Assembly (NCBI RefSeq): GCF_003813965.1
Contig: NZ_CP033896.1
Span: forward strand, 1,736,001 to 1,800,000
Direction: 5' to 3'
Length of the DNA stretch: 64,000 nt
DNA from: Corynebacterium choanae
GTDB taxonomy: Bacteria; Actinomycetota; Actinomycetes; Mycobacteriales; Mycobacteriaceae
Below the pieces are notes generated by a model. It did no database searches. It saw only the letters and a program-made list of their open reading frames with translations, and had not been told where the DNA came from. The translations under genes and the position numbers were made by a program. Positions 30,016 to 39,742 of the stretch are shown piece by piece. Numbering within the stretch: position 1 is the first letter of the stretch; every line of letters begins with the position of its first letter.

Positions 30016-30270
30016 CTAGTCCAAGTCAGTCGTATCAGGAGTTGCTACCACGATAGGTGCGAGCTTCGTCCACACGAAAAAGCCGATCGCCACACCCAGC
30101 AGCACTAATCCGACCCACAAATTATCGATTTCATGTTTCATGCTGTCACGAGTGTCCACTGGATCAATAAACATCCAGGTTCCTAACAGCAAAATGCCGT
30201 ACAAGCCGAGCAGAGCCCCAATAATATTTCGAATATCAAAGGCGCCCGCGGTTTTTGTTCGAGCCTTCAT
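30016..30270 (-). CDS. small two-helix membrane protein of the galactose operon
   Basis: An 84-residue protein with a basic N-terminus (MKARTKTAGAFDIRN), a first membrane helix (IIGALLGLYGILLLGTWMFI), a polar loop DPVDTRDSMKHEIDN, a second helix (LWVGLVLLGVAIGFFVWTKL) and a short acidic tail. ATG 30270 has AGAAAG upstream; the frame to 30339 is a spurious extension. It sits between the symporter and galT on the same strand. Small membrane proteins encoded beside SSS symporters (e.g. DUF485 or DUF4212 types) are known accessory partners; this one looks analogous, but I do not recognise the family. The link to the symporter is inference from position. Confidence 0.75.
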   Translation of the reverse strand: MKARTKTAGAFDIRNIIGALLGLYGILLLGTWMFIDPVDTRDSMKHEIDNLWVGLVLLGVAIGFFVWTKLAPIVVATPDTTDLD

Positions 30271-30372
30271 GTTCTTTCTACTCTTTCCTCGTCGCCGGTG
30301 CCAGCATCGCCATCGCGCAATGAGGCGACAACGTAACAAACACTGTGTTGGTCGCCCCGGATCGGTGGTGTG

Positions 30373-32043
30373 TTAAGCAAAAATCGCATTGAGCGTGATC
30401 ACCATCGCCAAGCACAACAACCCCAGCGGCACAGTCCGTTGTAGCCACGGCTGGCTAGCTTCTGCCGCATCTGAGCGTTGATCCTTCGGGGTAGCCGAAT
30501 ACACAAAACCCACCAATTCCCGGGTTGGCTTTGGGGTTGTAAACAGACTGACGACCACAGCAACCCCGATAGCGGTAACAAACGCCAACGTCGCCGCCAC
30601 GAACGCTGTGCCCTGCCCCGGCAGGTTAAACACACCACTGTCGCCATTGACGACAAACGTCGCCATCACCCAATACGCTATGGCCATCGCGGTGCCAGAA
30701 ACCAACGAAGTCCAACCCGCAGTTGGGGTCATCTTCGCCCAGAACATCCCCAAAATGAAGGTGGCAAAAAGCGGCGCATTGAAAAAGCCGAACAGGGTCT
30801 GCAAATAGTCCATGACGTTGCCGAAGTTTTGCGCAATCAACGCGGTAAACACAGCGATGATCGTGGCACCAACCGTGGCTAGACGACCAAACCGCAGATA
30901 ATAGGCATCGTCGCGATCGTTGACCACATAGGTTTGCCAAATGTCGTAGGAAATCACGGTATTAAACGCCGAAATGTTGGCAGCCATACCAGCCATAAAG
31001 GAAGCCAGTAATCCGGCGATCGCAATCCCCAACAGGCCGTTGGGCAACATATCCCGCATCAGCAACAGCACCGCATCGTTGGGTTGTACTGCGGGGGAAT
31101 CCTCAAGATATTCGGCCACAGTCACCGATGCGACCATGCCGGGAATCACCACCAAAAATGGGATAAACATTTTGGGAAACGCACCAATAATCGGAGTGCG
31201 GCGGGCAGCTGACAGCGAATCGGAAGCCATAGCGCGCTGTACTTCGACAAAGTTTGTTGTCCAATAGCCGAAGGACAACACAAACCCCAACCCGAACGTG
31301 ATACCGATCACTGACAGCACTGGGCTGGCGAAACCGGAAAGATCAGTTCCTGGCCAATTGTGGAAATGCGATTCGGGGAGTTGCGCCCGCAACCCTTGCC
31401 AACCGCCTGCACGATTAATCCCGATAATTGTCAACGGCAGCAGGGCGGCGATAATGACAAAGAACTGCAGCACTTCGTTGTAGATTGCCGCCGACAAGCC
31501 GCCCAGGGTGATGTAGCTCAACACAATGATGGCTGCCACGATCAAGGTGGTAAATAGCGACCAGCCCAGGATCGCATTGACGATTTTCGCCAACAGCAGC
31601 AGATTCACTCCGGCAATCAGCAATTGGGCAATGGCAAAAGAGATCGCATTCACCAAATGTGCAGCAGGACCAAAGCGGCGCAGCATAAATTCCGGAACAC
31701 TGCGCACCTGCGAGCCGTAGTAGAACGGCATCATCACAATGCCTAGGAACACCATCGCTGGAACGGCACCGATCCAAAAATAGTGCATGGTTTGGAAACC
31801 GTATTGCATACCGTTTGCCGACATGCCGATGATCTCGACTGCACCAAGATTCGCCGAGATAAATGCCAAACCAGTCACCCAAGCAGGGAGGGAACGCCCG
31901 GAAAGGAAGAAGTCGATCGACGATGACACCCTCGATCGGGCTGCCCAACCAATACCTAGCACGAATACGAAATACAGCAGCACGATGAGATAGTCCACGG
32001 CATGGACGTCTAAACGCAGATGGTTTGCTTCTGCTAGCAGCAC
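30373..32043 (-). CDS. sodium:solute symporter, probable Na+/galactose transporter
   Basis: SSS (SLC5) family symporter of 556 residues with about 13-14 hydrophobic segments. Family stretches are FFLSGRSLPAWVTGLAFISANLGAVEIIG, YGSQVRSVPEFMLRRFGPAAHLV, and LGGLSAAIYNEVLQFF, equivalent to vSGLT regions. Start GTG 32043 has a very strong GAGGAGGG ribosome binding site 6 bases upstream. It is the first gene of the operon with galT and galK, so galactose or a galactoside is the likely substrate (inference). Confidence 0.88.
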   Translation of the reverse strand: MLLAEANHLRLDVHAVDYLIVLLYFVFVLGIGWAARSRVSSSIDFFLSGRSLPAWVTGLAFISANLGAVEIIGMSANGMQYGFQTMHYFWIGAVPAMVFLGIVMMPFYYGSQVRSVPEFMLRRFGPAAHLVNAISFAIAQLLIAGVNLLLLAKIVNAILGWSLFTTLIVAAIIVLSYITLGGLSAAIYNEVLQFFVIIAALLPLTIIGINRAGGWQGLRAQLPESHFHNWPGTDLSGFASPVLSVIGITFGLGFVLSFGYWTTNFVEVQRAMASDSLSAARRTPIIGAFPKMFIPFLVVIPGMVASVTVAEYLEDSPAVQPNDAVLLLMRDMLPNGLLGIAIAGLLASFMAGMAANISAFNTVISYDIWQTYVVNDRDDAYYLRFGRLATVGATIIAVFTALIAQNFGNVMDYLQTLFGFFNAPLFATFILGMFWAKMTPTAGWTSLVSGTAMAIAYWVMATFVVNGDSGVFNLPGQGTAFVAATLAFVTAIGVAVVVSLFTTPKPTRELVGFVYSATPKDQRSDAAEASQPWLQRTVPLGLLCLAMVITLNAIFA

Positions 32044-32531
32044 AGCAAGCCCTCCTCAAATAAGGATGTAGGAAGTCCAATCGTTGGCACCTGTTGCCAA
32101 TCGGAACCCTGGTTGGCGAGCGGCGCGCACAGTGTTTAACCGTAGCACTCAAATTGTGGAACTTTCCGCAAAAACCGTGCATTGCTGCTCATGGCGAATA
32201 GGCGCACACGAGCGCTACTCGATCTGTCACCTGCAACTTCCCGCCTATCCATGCGGATCAGCCGCGACAACGCAATATCGGATCCCACAATCCGCTTCCG
32301 TCGAAAACCCTCCAGTCACAGCCGCGCCCTCTGTATGCGCTCCCACTAGCCACCTGGGAATTCCAGCTGCTACAGATTGCTTCAGCTCGCGCCTTCTGCT
32401 TTCCCATGCGAAAAACACAGATGCCCTGCTACCGACGCAATGTCGATACCAGGGCAATTGTGATTACCGCAGTCGTTATGGTTAGCGAGCTTGTAGCTTA
32501 CTTCCCACTTTACGGTGCAACCGTTGCGGAA
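32044..32531. other. operon promoter region of the galactose genes
   Basis: 488 bases between pnp and the symporter gene. It must hold the galactose operon promoter, but I could not name one with confidence, nor a clear palindromic operator. Open frames here show no family signal. Confidence 0.4.
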
Positions 32532-34769
32532 TTATTTTTCTTCGTCAACCGGCACCAGCGAAATCTTGTTGCGGTCGTCGATGTCAGCAATCTCAACCCA
32601 AATCCGGTCGCCCACATTGACTACATCTTCGACGCGCTCAATACGGGTTTTCCCACCCAGCTTGGAGATGTGAATGAGACCGTCACGGTTCGGCAGCAAG
32701 GAAACAAACGCACCAAAGTGGGTGGTTTTCACCACCGTGCCGTAGAACCGTTCACCAACCTGCGGCAGTTGCGGATTAGCGATAGCGTTAATCTCGTCGA
32801 CAGCTTTCTGCGCTGATTCCCCGTTTTGTGCCGACACATACACTGTGCCGTCATCTTCGATGGAGATATCTGCACCGGTGGTCTCCGAAAGCTGGTTGAT
32901 GTTCTTGCCCTTCGGCCCGATCACTTCACCAATCTTCGACACAGGGATCTTCACCGAAACAATGCGTGGTGCCAGCGGCGACATTTCATCCGGCCCGTCG
33001 ACCACCTGCGCCATGGTGTCCAGGATCTCCAGGCGTGCTTCTTTAGCCTGCTCCAACGCACCTGCGAGCACCTTCGACGGAATACCGTCGAGTTTGGTGT
33101 CAAGCTGCAACGCTGTAACGAACTCTGCGGTACCTGCAACCTTAAAGTCCATATCGCCGAATGCGTCTTCCGCACCGAGGATATCGGTCAATGCCACATA
33201 GCGAGTTTCACCGTCGACCTCATCGGAAACCAGCCCCATGGCAATACCTGCAACCGATGCTTTCAGCGGTACACCAGCGTTGAGCATCGACAAGGTGGAG
33301 GCACACACCGATCCCATCGAAGTGGAACCATTCGAGCCGAGCGCCTCAGAAACCTGACGGATGGCATAGGGGAACTCTTCCCGGGAAGGTAACACTGGCA
33401 CCAGTGCACGTTCCGCAAGGGCGCCGTGCCCGATTTCGCGACGCTTCGGGGAACCAACTCGACCAGTTTCGCCGGTGGAGTATGGCGGGAAGTTGTAGTG
33501 GTGAATGTAGCGCTTCGACGTTTCCGGCGACAGCGAATCGATTTGCTGCTGCATTTTCAGCATATCCAGTGTCGTCACACCCATGATTTGGGTTTCGCCA
33601 CGTTCGAACAGCGCCGACCCGTGTGCCCGTGGGATGAGAGCAACTTCCACCTCAACGTGGCGAATATCTTTCACGCCACGCCCATCGATACGGAAGTGAT
33701 CGGTGAGAATTCGACGCCGCACAATCTGCTTGGTGATGGCGTTGAACGCGTTACGGACTTCCTTATCCCGCTCCGGGAACTTCTCGGCGAACTGCTCCGA
33801 GATCTCATCGAGATATGCAGCAGTTGCTTCGTCGCGATCCTGCTTACCAGCAATAGTCATCAGCTTTTCAATTTTGCTGGTGGCAGCCTTTTCAACAGCG
33901 GCGAACACATCGTCTTCATAGGCTGGGAACAGCGGGAACTCTTGGGTATCCTTCGCCGTTTTTTCAGCCAACACCTGCTGTGCCTTGCACAAGGTTGCGA
34001 TAAACGGTTTTGCAGCTTCCAAACCTTCGGCCACAACTTGCTCAGTTGGGGCTGGGGCGCCTTCCGCGATCCGCTCAACCACAGATTCTGTAGCGCCCGC
34101 TTCCACCATCATGATGGCCACATCTTCACGACGACGCTTACCCTTGCCAGTTTCAATCATGCGACCGGCTACCACCATCTCGAAGATGGCCTGCTTATGC
34201 TGGGTGTAGTTCGGGAACGCAACCCACTGGCCTTGGGGATGTTCATCGTCGACGATCAGTGCCATGCGCACACCACCGACTGCCCCAGAAACCGGCAGAC
34301 CGGACAGTTGTGTCGCCGCAGAGGCAGCGTTAATTGCCACCACGTCATACATTTCTTCCGGATCCATCGACAGCACAGTGATCACACATTGCACTTCGTT
34401 GCGCAGCCCTTTCACAAAGGTGGGGCGCAGCGGTCGGTCGATGAGGCGACAAGCCAAAATAGCATCCGTTGAAGGACGCCCTTCCCGCCGGAAGAACGAA
34501 CCAGGAATACGGCCGGCGGCATACATCCGCTCTTCCACATCAACGGTCAGCGGGAAGAAGTCGAATCCCTCCCGCGGTTGGCTGCTGGCAGTGGTGGTTG
34601 CCAGCAACATCGTGTCATCATCTAAATATGCGGTAACCGAACCGCCAGCCTGCCGAGCCAGCAGACCAGTTTCAAACCGGATAACGCGGGTGCCGAAGTC
34701 CCCATTATCGATGGTTGCTTCGACAGTTGAGACGCCGTACTCGTCTTCAAAAAATGTAACGTCCTTCAT
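32532..34769 (-). CDS. pnp: polyribonucleotide nucleotidyltransferase (PNPase)
   Basis: Phosphorolytic 3'-5' exoribonuclease, also annotated guanosine pentaphosphate synthetase in actinobacteria; 745 residues. Two RNase PH domains are joined by a helical linker; the first contains [30 protein letters not shown], the second [17 protein letters not shown] and [32 protein letters not shown] domain ([26 protein letters not shown]) and an S1 domain ([28 protein letters not shown]) follow. ATG 34769 ([12 protein letters not shown]) is preferred from the family, but a TTG two codons earlier is better placed to AAGGAG, so the start is uncertain by two residues. Confidence 0.96.
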   Translation of the reverse strand: MKDVTFFEDEYGVSTVEATIDNGDFGTRVIRFETGLLARQAGGSVTAYLDDDTMLLATTTASSQPREGFDFFPLTVDVEERMYAAGRIPGSFFRREGRPSTDAILACRLIDRPLRPTFVKGLRNEVQCVITVLSMDPEEMYDVVAINAASAATQLSGLPVSGAVGGVRMALIVDDEHPQGQWVAFPNYTQHKQAIFEMVVAGRMIETGKGKRRREDVAIMMVEAGATESVVERIAEGAPAPTEQVVAEGLEAAKPFIATLCKAQQVLAEKTAKDTQEFPLFPAYEDDVFAAVEKAATSKIEKLMTIAGKQDRDEATAAYLDEISEQFAEKFPERDKEVRNAFNAITKQIVRRRILTDHFRIDGRGVKDIRHVEVEVALIPRAHGSALFERGETQIMGVTTLDMLKMQQQIDSLSPETSKRYIHHYNFPPYSTGETGRVGSPKRREIGHGALAERALVPVLPSREEFPYAIRQVSEALGSNGSTSMGSVCASTLSMLNAGVPLKASVAGIAMGLVSDEVDGETRYVALTDILGAEDAFGDMDFKVAGTAEFVTALQLDTKLDGIPSKVLAGALEQAKEARLEILDTMAQVVDGPDEMSPLAPRIVSVKIPVSKIGEVIGPKGKNINQLSETTGADISIEDDGTVYVSAQNGESAQKAVDEINAIANPQLPQVGERFYGTVVKTTHFGAFVSLLPNRDGLIHISKLGGKTRIERVEDVVNVGDRIWVEIADIDDRNKISLVPVDEEK

Positions 34770-35274
34770 GGACAAGGTAACTCCTTATAGCGTTGCCTTC
34801 ACCTTTTTCCGGTGATCATCGGTGCCACCGGTTGCAACTGCATCAGTTGCATGAAACGACTCCAAAATGAAGGCTGCGCTACAGAGTAGCAATAAAACGA
34901 CCAATCCCGCGATCTGCAGTATCCCCAATAACGCAGCCAGTGCAGCGTGATATTCCCGCCGGCTGCCGTTGTCAGGGATTTATGGTGCGACCACCAGGCT
35001 ATTTCAATCAATACACCAGGTAGACAGCGCATCAGCTGTGCAGCGAATCGACTTCTCGCCACAGCGACTGCGGGGGGATTAGCAGGGGTGATTCACCATC
35101 CTGGTGGGGGCATATTCCCCCAGAGAAAGAACAAACCGCCCCAACACCAAGGTCTTTTCCCATTTGTATAGGGATTCAACTTCTGATGTGAGGCGGCTTG
35201 GCAGTCATTCCCAGTGGCAACCGGCCGTCAACGCATGCGATGAACCGGCGAAAGCCACCAGGTGATGCAAACGA
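34770..35274. other. 505-base rpsO-pnp intergenic region
   Basis: Longer than usual for an rpsO-pnp pair. It probably carries the pnp promoter and leader. An AAGGAG lies close to the pnp start. No coding frame with support, and no clean terminator, was seen. Confidence 0.45.
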
Positions 35275-35544
35275 TTAGCGACGCAGACCCAGACGGGAAA
35301 TCAGGTCACGGTAGCGTTCAACGTTGTTTTCCTGCAGGTACTTCAGCAGACCCTTGCGACGACCGACGAGCAGCAGCAGACCACGGCGGGAGTGGTGATC
35401 GTGCTTGTGCTCCTTGAGGTGCTCGGTGAGGTCGCGGATACGCTTAGTCAGCAGAGCCACCTGTGCTTCCGGGGAACCAGTGTCGGTCTCGTGGAGGCCG
35501 AACTCGGCCAGGATGGTCTTCTTTTCTTCGGCAGTCAAAGCCAT
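35275..35544 (-). CDS. rpsO: 30S ribosomal protein S15
   Basis: Primary 16S rRNA-binding protein of the small subunit platform, 89 residues, full family length. The signature [47 protein letters not shown] is intact. ATG 35544 has an AAGGAG ribosome binding site. It lies upstream of pnp on the same strand, the widely conserved order rpsO-pnp; in other bacteria S15 autoregulates and PNPase is linked to it. Confidence 0.97.
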   Translation of the reverse strand: MALTAEEKKTILAEFGLHETDTGSPEAQVALLTKRIRDLTEHLKEHKHDHHSRRGLLLLVGRRKGLLKYLQENNVERYRDLISRLGLRR

Positions 35545-35900
35545 TGTTGGTTTCTCCTTGTAACGTAAGGTAGAGCGAATATTTCAGTCCACATCAACAC
35601 ACCAGCGGGGCGTCATCACTAAAGTCAACGGGTTGTTCCCATAGCTCGAAGACGAAACTGCATCGACAATCAATACCCAATGAGTGCCCCCAACATCACT
35701 TCGTCAGTGGTGTTGGGCAACCCGTGGGCGACGATCGTCACAGCAACGCGATTCGCGCTGGCGCTGACTGACTGCTGTGGACCACAGTAAGCCAGACAAC
35801 AGCGGTCAAATCTACCACAGGCTACAGCAAGCAAACAACATGCGCTGCGGCAGCTGTGCAAAGCGGGCACTCCCCCACCGCCGCAAACAGACCAATTCGA
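35545..35900. other. region between ribF and rpsO
   Basis: 356 bases holding the hairpin at 35686-35718 and presumably the rpsO promoter. No coding frame with support. Confidence 0.45.
35686..35718 (-). terminator. hairpin downstream of ribF
   Basis: An 11-bp stem (35689-35699 with 35707-35717, one G-U pair) and 7-base loop lie about 190 bases past the ribF stop. No strong T-tract. Confidence 0.5.
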
Positions 35901-36872
35901 CTAGTAGATATCTAACCGTTGCTTCGTCGCAGCAACATCACGTGCCATCGCCGCTAGGAGTTCGTCAACCGAGGTGAATTTTTCCATTCCCCGAATACGG
36001 TCGACAAAACTTACGCTGACCTGCCGATCATACAGATGAGCGTCTTGATCTAGCACAAAAGCTTCCACCGACCGGCGGGCGTCACCAAACGTAGGATTGT
36101 TGCCGACACTAATAGCAGCAGGATACCGGCGATGCGGCTGCATATCGCCGTCGACTGGATCATCATCGTTGATAACAAACCATCCGCAATACACACCATC
36201 GGCAGGTAGCGCGACCGAATCATCGAAGTACAAATTCGCGGTAGGATACCCCAGCTCACGACCGCCGCGTCCAGCTCCACGACACACCACAGACGACACG
36301 CTATACGGTCGTCCCAGCATTGCACCGGCGTGCGCTACATCACCTGCAGCCAATGCTTGACGAATCGCCGAAGAACTTACCGTGGTTGCACCATCGTCAT
36401 CGATGAGCAGTGGCGCAATATGAATCTCAACGTTGTAGCCGCGTCCTAAATCCTGCAATGTGGCGGTATTGCCGCTGGCTTTATGGCCGAAGGTGAAATT
36501 TTCCCCCACAAAGACTGCCTGCGCCTGCAAACAGTCAACAATCACTAGAGAGAAAAACTCTGCTGGGCTCATTGCTGCAAGTTCGGCATCAAATTCGATC
36601 GCCAACACATAATCAACCCCATGTTCTTCTGCCCGGGCGCAGCGACTCACCACTGTTCCTAGCAGTGCTGGCATGGCCTGAGGTGCGACAACCTTGAGGG
36701 GATGCGGATCAAAGGTGACCAGCACCAACGGTAAACCGAGTTGCCGTGCCCGCACAGCAGCCCGATCAATCAGCGACTGGTGCCCGCGGTGCACGCCATC
36801 AAACATCCCGATCGTCACCACACACGGTCCGATCGTCGAAGGATACGCATCTACTCCAGTGAACATTTCCAC
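35901..36872 (-). CDS. ribF: bifunctional riboflavin kinase/FAD synthetase
   Basis: Makes FMN from riboflavin and FAD from FMN, 323 residues. The FMN adenylyltransferase motif GMFDGVHRGHQ is at residues 22-32, FVGENFTFGHKASGN in the middle, and the riboflavin-kinase signature RGAGRGGRELGYPTANLYFDD begins the C-terminal domain. The frame runs open to 37055, overlapping truB. I chose GTG 36872 (VEMFTGVDAYPSTIG) because a TAGTGT -10 hexamer lies exactly 8 bases upstream; ATG 36866 and GTG 36884 are alternatives. It diverges from truB, and their promoters overlap. Confidence 0.94.
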   Translation of the reverse strand: MEMFTGVDAYPSTIGPCVVTIGMFDGVHRGHQSLIDRAAVRARQLGLPLVLVTFDPHPLKVVAPQAMPALLGTVVSRCARAEEHGVDYVLAIEFDAELAAMSPAEFFSLVIVDCLQAQAVFVGENFTFGHKASGNTATLQDLGRGYNVEIHIAPLLIDDDGATTVSSSAIRQALAAGDVAHAGAMLGRPYSVSSVVCRGAGRGGRELGYPTANLYFDDSVALPADGVYCGWFVINDDDPVDGDMQPHRRYPAAISVGNNPTFGDARRSVEAFVLDQDAHLYDRQVSVSFVDRIRGMEKFTSVDELLAAMARDVAATKQRLDIY

Positions 36873-36880
36873 GATGTACC

Positions 36881-36886
36881 ACACTA
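36881..36886 (-). promoter_or_regulatory. -10 element of ribF
   Basis: TAGTGT on the minus strand, 8 bases before the chosen GTG start at 36872. Confidence 0.5.
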
Positions 36887-36891
36887 CGTGA

Positions 36892-36919
36892 TTGCGTTTC
36901 GATACTCGCCCGGTAGGGT
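36892..36919 (+). promoter_or_regulatory. truB promoter
   Basis: TTGCGT (36892-36897) and TAGGGT (36914-36919), 16 bases apart; the -10 box ends 8 bases before the truB ATG. It lies back to back with the ribF -10 element. Confidence 0.6.
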
Positions 36920-36927
36920 TTGTTTCC

Positions 36928-37845
36928 ATGACCGCTGCAAGCAACACCCGTCCATTTCCCCTCGCCGATTCTGGTGTCATTGTCATCGACAAACCACTGC
37001 ACATCACCTCCCACGACGTGGTGGCGGCGGTGCGGCGAGCCATGGGCACCCGCAAGGTTGGTCACGCTGGAACGCTAGATCCGCTGGCTAGTGGCGTGCT
37101 CGTGGTCGGAGTACAGCGGGGTACCAAAGCATTGGCACATCTCGTAGGACTGTCGAAAACCTATGAGGCAACAGTGTGCTTCGGTGCAACATCTACCACT
37201 GAAGATGCCGGTGGTGTAATCACCCCCACGGCAGACGCCTCATCGTTGACACTGAGCGACCTGGCAGCAGTTGCACCACAATTCCGCGGCGATATTTTGC
37301 AGCGGCCGTCATCAGTTTCAGCAATCAAAATTAACGGCAAACGCGCACATCAGCGTGTCCGTGAGGGCGAAGAGGTCACCATCCCGCCACGTCCAGTAAC
37401 TATTGACCAGCTGGAATTCACCTCCGACCCCACCTATCGGGGTGCCACCATGGAAATCGCTATGCGGGTGCACTGTTCCTCCGGCACCTATATTAGGGCG
37501 CTTGCTCGTGACTTAGGGGAAGCGGTTGGCACCGGGACATATCTCACCGATTTGCGGCGCACTGCGGTAGGGCCGTTCACTGTTGCACAGTCTATCGACC
37601 TCGACACACTCGCTGCTGAACCGCACCTAACCCACTCCATCGACGAAGCGTTGCAAGCGGTGTATCCCACGTTGCACGTCGATGACTCCGAATATGCCGC
37701 CCTTGCCCAAGGCAAATGGCTCGAACCGCGAGGGCTCGTCGGTGTCCATGCCGCAGTCAACCGGGACGGTCAGGTAGTGGCTTTAGTAAAAGAGTCCGGT
37801 AAACGTCTGGCCACCACATTTGTGGCACGCCCATCGACACTGTAG
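36928..37845 (+). CDS. truB: tRNA pseudouridine(55) synthase TruB
   Basis: Converts U55 of the tRNA T-loop to pseudouridine, 305 residues. The catalytic motif GTLDPLASGVLVV has the nucleophile Asp51, and KTYEATVCFGATSTTEDAGG and CSSGTYIRALARDLGEAVG are conserved. ATG 36928 (MTAASNTRPFPLADSG) is preferred over the upstream frame start because a TAGGGT -10 box lies 8 bases upstream, so the mRNA is probably leaderless. It diverges from ribF; in most bacteria ribF follows truB on the same strand, but the divergent pair is normal in corynebacteria. Confidence 0.96.
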   Translation: MTAASNTRPFPLADSGVIVIDKPLHITSHDVVAAVRRAMGTRKVGHAGTLDPLASGVLVVGVQRGTKALAHLVGLSKTYEATVCFGATSTTEDAGGVITPTADASSLTLSDLAAVAPQFRGDILQRPSSVSAIKINGKRAHQRVREGEEVTIPPRPVTIDQLEFTSDPTYRGATMEIAMRVHCSSGTYIRALARDLGEAVGTGTYLTDLRRTAVGPFTVAQSIDLDTLAAEPHLTHSIDEALQAVYPTLHVDDSEYAALAQGKWLEPRGLVGVHAAVNRDGQVVALVKESGKRLATTFVARPSTL

Positions 37846-37930
37846 CGACCACCGCAGGGTGCACACAGCGCTCGCGGATGCAATCTGCGGCCGAAGCATT
37901 CGCGGATCAGGGTAACCCTTCCAGGGGTTG

Positions 37931-38605
37931 TTACGATGCCAACATATTCGTCGGAATCATCGCCGAAGACATGATAAACCCGTGGGCAACCCCCCATTTG
38001 CCTTCAATGAACGGCACCGGGGCATCCTGCAGCAGCGGATATGCGACGAAGGTTCCATTCATCCGAACGTCGATTTGCACCTCTTGAAAATCTAAGTAAC
38101 GCAGCGCAATCGGATACCAAGCTTTAAACGCAGCTTCTTTCGCAGAGAACACAATACGGTCGGCGTATAGCAAGCCCGCCCGCTGCAGCTCCCACACCTG
38201 CTGCTGTTCACTGTCGCTTGCTATATGTTGCAAAATTGAATCAGAAAAACAGCGTGCAGGTTCCACATCAATCCCCAACGAGGCGATCGTGCGTTGTGGT
38301 GCGACAACAGCCGCCCGCAAACCAGCCGAATGGGTGATCGAACCTGTCACCCCTGCCGGAAACATGGGCATGCCTTTTTCACCCTGCTCAATGGGTGCCG
38401 GGGAGGATATTCCCAATTCGCGGAGCGCCTGGTGTGCACACCAGCGGGCGTCAGCAAACTGCGACTTTCGCACATCGACAGCATCGCGCACACAGCGCGC
38501 TTCCGTCGGATAAAGCGAAGGCAAATGTTCCAGGGACTGCAGGTCACCAACCCGTAATATCCATTTGATTCGGGCACTGGAAGGGAATAGTTGATAAAAC
38601 GTCAT
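37931..38605 (-). CDS. 4'-phosphopantetheinyl transferase (Sfp-type)
   Basis: Transfers phosphopantetheine from CoA to carrier proteins such as fatty acid synthase, 224 residues. Metal-binding GIDVEPAR is at residues 111-118 and the second motif FSAKEAAFKAW at 153-163, together with GSITHSAGLRAAVV. ATG 38605 shares one base with the stop of the upstream metallophosphoesterase (TAATG), so the two are coupled. The longer frame to 38803 overlaps that gene and is rejected. In corynebacteria a PPTase with this neighbour (PptT type) activates FAS-I and polyketide synthases for mycolate synthesis. Confidence 0.92.
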   Translation of the reverse strand: MTFYQLFPSSARIKWILRVGDLQSLEHLPSLYPTEARCVRDAVDVRKSQFADARWCAHQALRELGISSPAPIEQGEKGMPMFPAGVTGSITHSAGLRAAVVAPQRTIASLGIDVEPARCFSDSILQHIASDSEQQQVWELQRAGLLYADRIVFSAKEAAFKAWYPIALRYLDFQEVQIDVRMNGTFVAYPLLQDAPVPFIEGKWGVAHGFIMSSAMIPTNMLAS

Positions 38606-39402
38606 TACCGCGGCCCCTCCATAACTGGATATGGCCAGGGTTGTCCGGCATGATGTTCCCACTCGCGAGGATAGCCAAGCGAAACCTCGATATGTTTTAC
38701 CCCATCGACTTGGGTAATCCCCGGCGTGTGCAGATGACCATAGACCACCGCTTGCGCCCCATACCGTTTCCCCCAACTGCGCGTATGGCGCGTCCCGCAC
38801 CACAGCGACAGCTCCGGATAGGCCATCCGCTCGACGGGTTCAATAACCAGCGGCCAGTGGTTGACCAAAATCGTAGGCCCACTAATTTTGCCCAGTCGCT
38901 TGACAGAATAAGCCAACCGGTCCCAGCACCAGGCGCGAATATCGACAAATGGGGCGATCGCGAATTGGTCAGTCATCACCACTTGCCGCCGGTGGGCAGC
39001 TTCCACCGCATCGTCGACACTCATACCAGCCATCCGGAAGGAATAATCGTAGAGCGTAAACAGCGGCACGATCGTCACACCGTGGAACACGGGATAGGGA
39101 TCCTCCGGGGTGAGCACATCGATCGCCCGTAGCGCGGCGACTAGCTCGTCATACTTTTCCCTGCCCTGGTAGCGATCGGTGGAGCGGCAAAATAGTTCAT
39201 GGTTGCCAGGCACCCAAATTACACAGGCGAAACGACGCCTCAACTCGGCGAGGACTTCCACCACAAGCTCGGTGCGTTCAGCCACATCACCGGCCACAAT
39301 CAGCCAGTCGGCGGGGTTTGCGGAGGTGATCGCATCAATCTTGGGACGATTGTCGCGTACTGCTGCATGCAAATCAGAGACGGCCCACAATGTGTGGCGC
39401 AT
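38605..39402 (-). CDS. metallophosphoesterase
   Basis: Calcineurin-like phosphoesterase of 265 residues. All metal motifs are present: D10-L-H12, GDVAE at 38-42, GNHE at 66-69, NHWPL near 185 and GHLHTPG near 220. Substrate unknown. It is encoded directly before the PPTase with a one-base overlap, the conserved actinobacterial pair; in Mycobacterium tuberculosis the equivalent partner of PptT is the PptH hydrolase, which removes phosphopantetheine. A PptH-like role is therefore plausible (inference from synteny). Confidence 0.9.
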   Translation of the reverse strand: MRHTLWAVSDLHAAVRDNRPKIDAITSANPADWLIVAGDVAERTELVVEVLAELRRRFACVIWVPGNHELFCRSTDRYQGREKYDELVAALRAIDVLTPEDPYPVFHGVTIVPLFTLYDYSFRMAGMSVDDAVEAAHRRQVVMTDQFAIAPFVDIRAWCWDRLAYSVKRLGKISGPTILVNHWPLVIEPVERMAYPELSLWCGTRHTRSWGKRYGAQAVVYGHLHTPGITQVDGVKHIEVSLGYPREWEHHAGQPWPYPVMEGPR

Positions 39403-39742
39403 TCCTGCTCACCTCCTCGCTGTGATGGATACTTCCCAACCGGCAGCGCCAGTCTGCTGTGCTAGCGCTGTATTCGATAAGGAAGTCTACCGGCTATTGT
39501 TCCCAATGGGGGGAAGGATCCTGTCGCCAGCCTGTATCGAGGTTGTCCCTTCCCCGCACAACACCCCAGTTTTGATGTTTTCCAATCTCGGTTGCGCGAT
39601 CATTGCTGCACCATCTGCCCCAACGGGATGCTTGCGGCAGCGAAACGACACCGATGCCGCCCCGGTCAGCGTGCAGCAGATCCGCTGCCACAACGCGTGT
39701 ATCCGGTATCGAATCTTCAAGTTTTTCCCATGCTGCTTGTGA
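39403..39742. other. 340-base space between the MATE gene and the metallophosphoesterase
   Basis: No gene, clean terminator or recognisable promoter was identified here. Confidence 0.4.
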
